64,000 nucleotides of DNA, from NCBI GenBank assembly GCA_963170055.1, contig CAUJGJ010000242.1, positions 2,456,977 to 2,520,976 of the forward strand. Reading direction: 5' to 3'. Of the stretch, positions 1 through 14,366 are shown piece by piece; position 1 is the first letter of the stretch; every line of letters begins with the position of its first letter. Made by a program: the position numbers and the translations under genes. This stretch comes from Halisarca cf. caerulea. Its lineage: Eukaryota; Porifera; Demospongiae; Chondrillida; Halisarcidae. The notes beneath the pieces are model-generated. The model worked only from the letters and a program-made list of their open reading frames with translations, was not told where the DNA came from and did no database searches.

Positions 1-1814
<1,814 letters not shown>

Positions 1815-2018
1815 AGCACAGGGTATTCTCACACATGTTATCAATTGGGAAACAAATTTGCTGGAAGCCACACAAGAAGAACATCTGCTGAATATATACG
1901 TAAGTGATCCTCTGTATACTCATAATAATAGCTGTACACCACAAGCTGCCAGTATAAGGCATTGCCATGTTTCACTGATCAGAGCTGCTTTCAAATGTAA
2001 AACAATTCTTCAGTGAGG
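1815..2018 (+). promoter_or_regulatory. Conserved 5' flank of gene A
   Basis: The bases before the gene A start match the flank before gene B (16027-16246). Shared blocks include CACACATGTTATCAA, a block around TTTGCTGGAAGCCACACAAG, and AAACAATTCTTCAG just before the ATG. This is the likely promoter and 5' UTR carried along in the duplication. No clear TATA box is placed. Confidence 0.45.
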
Positions 2019-2064
2019 ATGAAAGGAGGGGATTACCACCTACTTATCAAACTCTTCACATTTG
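2019..2064 (+). CDS. Gene A exon 1: 46-nt signal-peptide start exon
   Basis: ATG at 2019 opens [16 protein letters not shown], and the exon ends at a GTAAGT donor in phase 1. Joined to exon 2 it continues VWLATSVQA, giving a short hydrophobic core and an Ala-type cleavage site near residue 25. The start is chosen because gene B has the same 46-nt exon at 16247 ([16 protein letters not shown]), with the same phase and donor and a matching 5' flank. Confidence 0.75.
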
Positions 2065-5000
2065 GTAAGTCGTCTCACTTCTAGCTATAGGGACAAGTGC
2101 ACACCCATTGGTACTCCAATATGATCCATAATCTATTTCAAATTGGTTATGCATCTATAATATCTGGTATAAAAGGTAAATCTCTGATAAAGAAGTAATT
2201 CGGGTAAAAAAAACGTGGGGCTGCCGCCCCCGTCCTGAATAACTTGTGACTATGTTATAACGGTTTATCTCTGCAACAAGGGTACAATGTTTACGAAGGG
2301 GTTTTATCCTTCAGCTTTGCATTTTTCGCCTTTGTTGCAATTTCGAAGAAAATTCGCTGCATTTTGGCCGAAACTGCCAAAACTCCAGCAATTTTCTTCA
2401 AAATTGCAATGAAAGCCTAATATTACACAGTACTGGCCAGACATAATGTAACAGCCAGTAACCCAGCAGGATACCCATGCACACTCACTAATTTTGCAAC
2501 CTGCATGTGGGCGCCACTGGGTACCTGCACTTCCAATTCACATTATATATTATTATGCTGAAGGATGCAGCAACATAATGTAATGAACTAATAATAACAT
2601 GACAATTATATATAGAGCACACCCTTTAGGAATTTATATCAAATTCATAGTCCACAACAGGATCATGAACGGTACCAAAATCGCTTTAGTCTGAGGTGGG
2701 AATTCATGATCAGCTGACACAAGTAGGTTATGTACATTTTGCACATAAGACAAAAAAGGTGGCTGCTAAAATGAACTGTGAATACACCCGGTTTTTTCTT
2801 TCTGTTTCGGTGTGCGAGTAAAATGAAGATTGTGCATGATACTTTTACATTATAATATTACATTTCTGCACTCCTAACGTTCACAAAGATCTGATCCTGT
2901 CAGTAAACTGGCAGATTCAAAAGTATCCAAAAAAAACTTCAGTCCAAAATACAGTGTACTAAATGGCCGCACTAGGATAAGATTTGGACGTCAAAGGGTT
3001 CCTACGAATGGTAGCTAACTTTACACTGTGTGTCCTTTTGAAATTCGCCTTTGTTCCTGATGCAATAATGCCTCCTTATTTAATTAAATTCTTTCGGTGC
3101 AATGTATGATACCCATTTCAGTACTTAATGATTGACTTGGAGTTTGACGTCAACATCACAGACGCCATTTATATTACATGGGTGTATGTGAAGCACACGA
3201 TCAGTATGATGTACGTGCATGGAACTAGTGGCTCACTTATGTTTTTGCGTGAGCAGCTGCAGTTTTAGCAGTTGACAGTCTGCGCGCAGCCCTCTCCTAG
3301 TTGATACTGTATGTTTAGCTAGTACAGTACATGCTTCCATTTGGAATTAAAGCCTGCAATAATATCAAACTAGATTGAGGAAATGCAGACATTCGAAGCA
3401 ATTCAAAGTATCCATGCAGAAACTGATACATGTAGACCATATGTCTGTAACTATTTAAAGATTTTAGGCATTGCATACGTACTTCTCTTAGTACATGGTA
3501 CGCAGTCTACATACAAACTCTATTGTAGTTAACTCAGTACATCTCATTTATATATAGTCAGTGAATTACCACTACTGAATTCTATAAATACTTTATGTCA
3601 GTTTTACTAATATAATTAATACTAATACTGTACTATTATAATTTAAAAATATAGTGCGTGATCTAAAACGGCATAATTTCATTACTGGGATTAATTATTC
3701 TTGTAATTTAAAGGTATTTCTGCATTACCTCACATACAGCAATATGGACGTGACTTATATGATGGTATATTATGATGCTATACATTCATTTCTTCGCCTA
3801 TTAACGTTTGCATTTTTGGTTGAAAATTCAGTAGTCTCTGAATATTTTTGTGCCAGCAATCTGGCACACCAGTTGTCCCGTCAAGCTTACGTAGGCCTTA
3901 CATGCACAGTATAATTGTATGTTTGCCTGATTTTATCATTTGATCTGCAACACATTTTGTAATTCAAGATAAGCATCAGTAATTGTTCTTTGATAATCTT
4001 TCTTTCATTATGTCTGGTTACAAAGTATGGCTGGCCACATCGGTTCAAGCTCTGTCCAGTGCTGTTCAGGGGATATCTGCTTCTAGGACAGTGTATAGTT
4101 CATCTCCAGCTTTGAATGTGTACTGGAATGTCGTCAGTGGAAGTGGTATCACCTACACTGTATGTTACAGTACAAATAGTGGAACACAGTGTGGACCGCC
4201 CACCAGTGCTAGCTGCAGCACTGGGATCACTGGAACATACACTACATTAACGTACCTTTATTCAGGGTATTACTACTACATTTGGGTGGCAGCAGTGTCA
4301 TCGGGGGTGCAAGGACCATTCAGTGATCGGTACCAAATCAGAACATACAGTGGTGAGATTTCACAGAATACTATACATAAACTGCGCAGTAATTAGTGCA
4401 TTTTGTTGTCAACTCATCGCAGGTGTGACATGTGCAACATGTGTGGTGTTAGCAAAAAGGCCCTCCTAAAGTTGGCTGAAGTGAACTCCCTCTTTTCTTG
4501 CTTTTAGGGTACTTATGCAGTACAAAAAGCATTCAAAACATTAATATGACTATTTAATGCTACAACAGTTCACGTAACTTTGTTGTCAATACTTCGTATA
4601 GCTGAAAAATTGACCACAGATTCGGACCTTAATAATAAGTTTAGTGCAAAACCCAGTCATGTTAACCATTTCTAAGAGCAGCCATACTTTCTCAAGAACA
4701 TTCTAACATTATAATATCTAGATTTTCACCACTGGCGAACTTACCATTCTTTTTCGTTACCGAGATGTCCTTCAAAATGTTGTTTTAAATACAGAGTAAA
4801 AACCACAAACTTGTGCACATTTCGGGAATGGGGTATGCCATCAAAATCAACAGCACAGGGCCCCGTGGCTCACTTGGATTGTGTGCGTTGCTTATTTTCC
4901 AACTCATCAATTAGCGGCTGTTCTTGACACGTCATTGTATTTCAGATGACGTTTGATAGTTCCCTTACCAGCAGAATGGAAGGAAATGATGACTTTGGTG

Positions 5001-8000
5001 GCGTTGCAGTTATATAATATTATACGTTAAATGTCACGAAAATGGCTGTTTTTTGTGAGCTGAAGAAATACCAGCTTTGCCGTGGGTCAAAATTTCATCT
5101 GATCTTTGTGCTTTCTGTTTTCATTGGTCCAGCAAATGTTAAAATTAACAAAAATTGCTTGGGGAAAGTGTTTTAATCAGGTATGTATTCACTGTATGCT
5201 CATTGATTCGAAATTTTTGCTGTTCGAATGGCAGAAAAACAGGTTATTTGCCCATAACTTTCGTTGCGTTTGTTGTAACCTATTCCCCAAGTGATTTTCG
5301 AATGTTTTGCTACTTTTTTCTTCTTTTCATACTGGTTTCATGAAAATTTTCGATAAATTTGACCCACAGCGAAAGCCAAGTTCATCTAAAACAGCTGCTT
5401 TTCAGTGCTGTTTTTCTTCCTTTGAGAAAAAGTTACCATTAGTATTATAACTTCATAGCAGCTAGTATAATATGTGTTATTTTATTCTAGTATATGGACT
5501 TATTCCACTCCACTGGACTCCACCTGTTTGTACTTAGAAGAAAACATTGAGTATATGAGCACCTTCTCAGCGACGGATATTTTGTTGTTTTTCTCATGGA
5601 CGGCTATAAATACCCTGTGAGCAGTGAAAATTTAGTTTTACCCATCGTTATCTAACTCCCACGACGTGGCTTCTCTACTCAACCATTTAGATGACTGAGT
5701 TTTCGAAAGAAACTCAGGGACTGAAAAAGTCTCTCTCACCGTATGCCACAAGATGGTCACAAGATAATACGACGCTTTCATCAAATAAAGGTAGCGATCA
5801 GTGAAATTAATACTTCTAACACAAACAGATAACCATCAGAACGTCTTGAAAACAGTATATGTGACTATTGCAATATATCATATAAATGTCTTCCGTTTGA
5901 CAACAAGAAGGCCTATATTTTAAGCAACTTCATAAACATACACGAGACTAACACATGAACATCAGTGAAATGTGATTTAATTTAATGAAATTCCTTTGTA
6001 AACCACACAATGCCCTTTGTTTCCAGAATAGGCACATGTTATAAGGAAACAACAGAATTATTATAATTAATTAAGTAATGAATGAGATAACATTATGATA
6101 ATAAATAATACACACATTACACATGTCAAGATATAAAATAGAAATGTAAAGGCACATGTTATACCTGCGATCTGCGCATGTTTAATATTATGCATGTGCA
6201 CAATAACACCATGACGTATGCATAGGGAAACGTGAGAGATAATGGGCATATTATAACACATTATTTAATTAGTGTATGAACAGAGCTGAAGTCAACATCA
6301 TAAAAAGAGTGTGTATTTCATATGCACAATTTGTGCTATACAATGTCATTATAAATGTCTGATTTTGTCTTCTCAGCTATATATTATACAGTGTGTAATA
6401 TTAAAAAATATTATTAGTATAATACATTAGACTAAATCTTATACACTTCTTCCATACATAGCCGTAAACAATTAAGCATAGGTGAAGCCAAAGCTGTAAT
6501 CTGACACATCAAAATAATATTATGTCATCATGATAATTATGATAACCTTAAACTTTTCATAGTACGCAGGTAGGTTATGGCAGATTCGTGGTTGCAAAAG
6601 GTATCTTGTGGTTTTGGCAGGTATGCAATTAAATTGTCACGCCCAATACAAATTATCATGTTCTTACTGTGTGACCATCTCGCCAATATTCAAGATTTAA
6701 ATGGTTGCACCATCAATAGAAGGGATTCTGGCCAACCAAGTTAGCAAATGGATGGTAGTAAACTCTAAACTTGCAAATTTGCGAGTGATAGAGCTTCGAA
6801 AGTTCTGACTTGCCTTCGAAGTTATGACCGTATGTACGGCGTATAAATTAGCCTCTCTACATTCGAGAACACGTGATGAACATGTGACCAAGGCTTGAGA
6901 AAAACTCTTGTCCATAAGAAAGTTATGTCCAAAAATGCAGTCGAGCAAACTCTGGTCTGTGTGTTTGAAACTACATCAGATTATTCCTTAAAGGTCGAAC
7001 TTCAAATGCTGGTTATGGGAAGACTGTAGGTCTTTCTATTCAGTTTATGTCAAGGCGTTTGCTGTTACTACCGTACTTTTAAAGCAGGTATCCCTAGACA
7101 TAACAGCAGAGGGATGGACTATCACTCTCCCATAACCAGGAAAGTAAGATAAGGATACATTGTGTCTTGTGAATTGACTTGTGTGCTCAAACTCGGAGAT
7201 TTTCTCGACCGCATTTTTGAATCTTTACTATTTTCATATGGTGACGGAAAATCAGGCATACAGAACTTTCAAAACATTGTTGGTTGCTTTATGTACATAT
7301 GCATGACATAAAAAGATTATACTCTCTGTTTGTGCTGTTTTTGGGGGCTTAGCATCTACAAAAAGTTAAAACAAGCCCTTGAATTCGAGACGTTCGGAAT
7401 GGCCGCCATTTTGTTTTATGACAAAACTGGACATAATTTACCTGCGTATGACCAAATATGGCATTAAATCGAAATTTTATTTTTCCTTAATGTGAAGTTA
7501 TGCATTGAATGATTATTGCATTTCATTTATTAGTACCAGGGACAGTTTATCTCTCTGTGACACCCTCAACTTCTGCATATGGATTAATTGCTTCATGGAG
7601 TACGCCTTCTGGAACATATCCAACTCCTCTAACCTACAGACTGAGGTATCGCCGTTCAACATACAGCAGTTGGAGCAGTACATATACAGTTTATGGAAGA
7701 CAACACACAATATCTAGCTTATCATCAGGTACCAGATATGAGGTGAGGGTTTGGGCTGTTTCACCAATTGGAAGTGGTTCAACAGCTTCAAGATATGCAA
7801 CCACATATCAACGTAAGTAGATTCTTCATACTATCAGAAAACTGTATGTATACTCCATTATTTTATACAAAGTGGACAATAATTTACTGTCTACTCCACA
7901 CAATGCAGTGCCTGGATCAGTGACTTCTCTGAGTGCATCACCATATCGCTATAGATATGCATTCACAATATCATGGGGACTACCTTCTGGTAGCAACTAT

Positions 8001-11000
8001 CCAACTGTTACCTATCAACTCAGATATCGTGAGAGACCATCTAGTGGATCACCTGGTAGTTGGAGTAGTACTGTACAGAGGACTGCTACACAGAGACAGT
8101 ACACTACACCTGTACTCAAACCAGGTACTAGGTATGAAGCAGAGGTTTGGGCTTTTACTAGAATTGGAAGAGGGCCAAGTGTCACAAGTACAGCAACTAC
8201 ATACCAATGTACTGAGTAGATTGATTAATTCTATCCTAAATATCGCCGCTTGCATACCATTTCTCTCTTTTTAATATGTAGTACCAGGCTATGTAACCTC
8301 CCTCCAAGTGAGATCATCCACTACCATATTTGGACTAATCATAACATGGGGACCACCTTTTGGTAGCAACTATCCAACTCCTGTTACCTATCAACTCAGA
8401 TATCGTGGGAGACCATCTAGTGGATCACCTGGTGATTGGAGTAGTACTGTACGGAGGACTTCTACACAGAGACAATACACTACACCTGTACTCAAACCAG
8501 GTACTAGGTATGAAGTGGAGATTTGGACAGTCTGTAGTGTAGGAAATGGACCTAAGTCATCTGGAACAGCAAACACTCTTCAATGTATGTACTTCCAAGT
8601 ATACACGCAATATTATAATATTATACTTATCTTTACACCATTTTCTTCTGCAAACACTTATCATAGTACCAGGATCTGTTACATCCCTCCAAGTAAGACC
8701 AACCACTACCATATTTGGACTGATCATAACATGGGGACCACCTTCTGGTAGTAACTATCCAACTCCTGTTACCTATCGACTCAGATATCGTGAGAGACCA
8801 TACAATGGACCACTGTATGGCTGGAGCAGAACTATATATAGGAGCACTTATCAGAGACAATACACTACACCTGTTCTAACTCCAGGTACTAGGTATGAGG
8901 TAGAGGTGTGGCCAGTGTCTAGCAGCTCTGCAGGTCCAACTCGTCAAGTGTACGTGACAACAGGTGAGAATCAACATAATAATGTAGGGTCAATGTACAG
9001 TGGAATTTATTAAGTACCTGCATGGTTTAGTACAAACTCCTAGATATTTAGTTCTCCTCATTCTGTCTCAGCTACATATACCTCATACTTAAACCAACCG
9101 TGATAGTAAGTACACAAACCTCATATATCCAAAATAAGTACTGATCTCCTGTATTTTTTAAGCAATTTATATATACTGAACTGACATGTTTGCTATTCCT
9201 CCAGCATCTGGTGCAGTAAGAAGTCTTAGAGTAACCCCACATTCAACTCAGAGATCACTGATAGTGACGTGGCAGCCTCCAACAGACATCACCAGACCAA
9301 GTCGTTACAGACTGAGATATCGTAAGACACCATCAGGTAGCTGGAGCAGTGTAAGAACCATTAGCTCACAGCAGACAAGGTACACTATAACTGGTCTCGA
9401 GGCTACGACTACCTATGAAGTAGAGGTTTGGGTGACTTTAGGGTCCGGTGAAGGTAGCAGAAGTCGACAGACAGCAATTGTGAAAGGAGGTATAGCAATG
9501 TGTGGTCCAACTCCCTTGTATAGTCATTCCACATAATATAATAGTGAAACCTCTGTACACATTTGATTCTACTACTATGTGCTGTGAATTCTAAGCAAGT
9601 TGCTTTTGTAAACAATATATTTGTAATTTGTACATACACCAGTGAAACAGTTCCCCACAAGTGTGTTGTTGTATAGAAACTGATGCTGAAACAAGTAAAC
9701 TTCTGAAGAGATTTTTCACAGTATCATCATTTACCTTTAGTACCAGTTGTGCAATTGAGAATTGATAGTAAAACAGCAAATTCTATTACTGTCATCCCAA
9801 GTGGGCCTTCAGGAAGAGTGTCATATAAAGAATACGGATCAAGTTCTAGCTCTACAAGTGTACCATACTTCAACCGCATTGTAATATCACGACTGAAACC
9901 CAACACACAGTATGTGATCTCGTATGCAGTTACAAACAGTCATGGAACAGGCACTACAGAATTGACACAATCCACCTTAGCAGAAGGTAAGATCTGCAGT
10001 ACATAGATCAAGTTTAAGGAGTCTACATATGCATTCATGTCTATAAGGACCAGATAGTTTATTTGCACTGTGCATGTTCTCCTCATACACAGCTCCTTCC
10101 AGTCTGAAGTTGACTGCGCACTCTTCAACTGCTATCAATGCAACTTGGAGACCTCCAGCAAACAGCCAATCACTAACCTACTACATCAAGTACTCTTCTC
10201 CACTGACTGGTCAAAACACACTCACTACCGGAGCCACTGCTCTAGCTCTCACAGGCTTACATCCTCATGAGCAATACAACATATCAGTACAGGCTACGAA
10301 TAGAGCAGGACTGAGTCTACCTGTGTACGCTGCAGTCAAAACTTACAGTGACAGTGAGTCATTATGTAGTACCTCTAGATAAGTACATCTAACAGTATCA
10401 TTTATAAAATATATGATATATGCAGGCATTGCGATTCAAAAACACTTGCAACAATATCACATTGGGACATATACACACACCGACCCGACCCCCCCCCCCC
10501 CCTCAATTTGCTGATTGCATGGCTTGAATAATGTCTACGGGCTACAGAGAGGTTCATGATCCTTTGTAAGGAAGTCCAATTAATATGTTACAATATTAAA
10601 TTCACATGCAAAGCAACATGTACATGTAAGATGGCCTATATCTCGCTGTACAGTGAAAAAAAATACCAACATAATATACAAGGATGAATGCATTAACTGA
10701 AGTACCATTAGATATTGTATATGTTCTGATGAGGTTGTCACATGGAGGACAGTCGATGGTGCATACCCTATTTCAACTTAACGCATTCATGCAGTGCACA
10801 ACTTCATTGATTACAGTATATAGCCCTATGTACATTCAGCAGTAGTGCTGCATTATAAAGCTGTTTCCTTATTGATATTATATAGAGATATAAATGTGGT
10901 TACCACATCACAAGAGGGCTTCAAGTATAACACCTTACGGAATCTCACCATATGTAATATTATGAAATGGGTAAAGGGGATATACAATGGGACATGCTAC

Positions 11001-13556
11001 ATATGCTGTAATTGGTTACACAACAATCTGACCTATTGTTCACTTTACATAATGTTATAAACCCAACTGCTGTAATAGTATTAATAGTAGTAATGCTATA
11101 CAACAGTCATGAATTTGTTTGCAAAACATGGCAGATTGAGTGTTTTGACATATTAGGCACTTGCATATTTAGGTATCCTTAGTCACTGTACATATTGTAT
11201 GCCTATAAACAGTGTATGTACTCAGTCACTCTGTCCTCCCTTAGGGCCCTCTGGTGCCATTCGCAGAATATGGAACACTCAAGGTACTGATTGGATCAAT
11301 CTTGTGTGGGTCCCACCCTCATCCTATTACAGAAATGGGATCATCATCAAGTATGTTATTGACCTGTCATTAAGTGACGATGTCATAGTTGATGTGGAAA
11401 ATCCAGCTTTTAATACCCCAAACACTGTGAACTACAACATCACAGGACTGAGTCCTGGTACAACATATACACTGAGAGTGGCTGCAGCTACTGTGAATGG
11501 TACAGGACCATATAGTTATCGGCGAAGGATCAAAACAGTGGAGACTGGTAAGAAGTATGGGAAATATATGCATAGAGATAATATGAAGAAATATTACAAA
11601 ATTAACAAAAATTTACACACTGTCCCTTTTTAACCATATAAGCTCCTGGACCAGTACAAAATCTGACATTTGAGTCTACTTCATCATCATCCGTAAGGAT
11701 CACATGGGAAGAGCCTGCCGTTCCCAATGGTGTGATCCAGTCATACAAAGTAATGTACGGAGATGTCAACGATTCATCCACACTCCCTAAAACCACAACT
11801 TCAAAATATGTCACACTAAGCCGATTAGGTAAGCCAAAACATTCTCCTGAGCATTTATACTGTACATAAAGTGTACATGAAACATATTTATACTGAATAG
11901 TGTATGTGTAATATATACATTTATTATGCATAGTGTACATGTAAAATATTTGTAATGTGTTTACGTGTAATATATTTATATGTAATTAATAGTGTATATT
12001 TAATATATTCCTAATGTATAGAGCATCAATGATTTTTAAATTGTGCTTCTATTAATATTACACACAGAGGAGGAGACACCATACATTGTTAGTGTTAGAG
12101 CTCGGACAAGTGCTGGCTATGGAGAGAATGAGTCTATCATTGTATTCTCCAAACAAGGAGGTTTGCCACCAATATATACCAAATAGAATCACGTAACATT
12201 TGTGCATTGCTCACATAAAATGATATATACATCATTTTATTACAATGCATTGCCATTGCTGTTACAGTGGTGCTTAGAAATACAGTGACACCCCTACCGC
12301 GGGCAACCCTCAGGTGCTTGTATGCCACCGCAGGCATACCCGCGGGCCATCAAGAATTTAACACCACAACACCATAGATTGTTTGGCCTCTAAAGAGACG
12401 AAAAAGAAGTCGCGGGAAAAAAAAAGTTATGAACATAACAAAAAACATACCGAATACTATTGGAAATCCCTGCATTGGTTACTCATAAGCCGATTCGCCG
12501 TTCTATATAACCGCGTTCTAGATCAGGACTCCGAGAAGCTCGACGCCGCGTAATCCAAGCTCTTTGAACGGTTCCTAAGGAGGACTTCCAAGTTGCCGCT
12601 AAGTATAGTATTAGTAAGTATAATCTATTCCATTGGTTTTATGAAAGGGGATTTGATTCTTGGCAATACGCATAGCGAACTTGTAGCGGTACGTGTATAC
12701 CAAGGCCGCCATTTTCGCATGCACGTGATAACTTGGATACGTCACAGCACTTGTGGGAACCAAGTTACGTCATAATAATAATAATTATGGGTGTTATTGT
12801 GCGTGGGTGCCCGCGAGCATGTGATAATTGCATGCGGGTACCCGCGAGTATGAAAAAGGCAAGCTGCGGGCAGCACTCGGTTTCGTGTCACCCTATTTCT
12901 AATCACCACTGTAATTCTTCTTGAAAAAAATTAAAGGCTCCCCATTAACACACCAAATATTTTCACTGTGTATTTCTATGCTACATACATAACTGATGCA
13001 TCACTTCATCACAATACATCACTTTATCACAATGCATATTCATTTCAGTTAATTCTTCAAGTCACTGTAGTCAATTCTATTATAGTCTCAGCCTGTTGAA
13101 AACATTAACTATTGTAGTTGTTATTGTTGTGAATTCTTCTTGAAAGTACTATTTGAAAATAATATATTCTTATAATGTTCAGCACCCAGCCAGGCTGTTG
13201 AAGACATAACTGTTGAATGGACATCAGACACTTCAGTGTCTGTATCCTGGACACCACTCTCCTACAGTGAAGCCAAGGGACTCCCCCTTTACATCATCAC
13301 CTACAAACCACAAGATGGAAGCTCTGTAGAAACAGTCAACACTACTAGTTCAAGTGTTGCCATTACAAGTTTGAACCCATTGGTTGGGTATATCTTCACA
13401 GTTCAAGTTACAACTGAGAATGGGAATAACAAGGGGGAACCCCTTTCGGGTATGTTTATTCATGATTATCCCCTTAAACATGTTCATGTTTGATACATCA
13501 CCTACATATACGGTATTACCATCACATTGTCAAACACAAAACATGCACAACATGCA

Positions 13557-13630
<74 letters not shown>

Positions 13631-14163
13631 GTACACACATAACTTGCAATACCACAGCCTGCAGTGCGGGTTATTCCTTGTTGGGTCCCAAAGGGACCTG
13701 ATTGGACGAGAGCCCTCAAGCATCAGTGAGGGAGAGACCTAAAGGATATGGGCCCATTTACCCCTACTATATCTAATGACCCTTAACGCAATCAGGGGTT
13801 GCCCATATGTGAAATTACAAACCCCATGAGGGCCATGCTGCAGCTGAAAAGCAGTGGCATGTCCATCTAACTCACAGCAGCAGGGATTCCCAATCTTAAA
13901 CTCTGTAATTTCCAGGCTAATAGCTTATGGGGCACCAGTTAATAACCAGCACCCCGCTAAGAGTTTAATTTGATAAAGAAATACCTATGCATGCAAGTTA
14001 TATTTAATGTTTCCAGAGGTTAAGGCTGACAGGCATGATTTTACCTGTAAGCTGCTCAGAGTTATAGCTTTCATCTCTTTGAAAGCACCACCTGCTGGCA
14101 ACAGGCTTAAGCTCTCACAAGAGACTACTAACCAGCCACTCATGCCAACTGGACTGAACACAT

Positions 14164-14236
<73 letters not shown>

Positions 14237-14272
14237 CAGACATAGTCAGATGTGTGTTTATATGCATGCATT

Positions 14273-14366
<94 letters not shown>

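Larger units (their letters stand above)
4353..7533 (+). other. Gene A intron 2, filled with dispersed repeats
   Basis: A 3.2 kb phase 1 intron. It holds a copy of the repeat also seen near 34700 (about 4560-4853), a copy of the 700 bp family (4854-5619) and a copy of the family starting CGCAGGTAGGTTATGGCAG (6566-7470). No further FN3 exon is visible. Confidence 0.6.
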
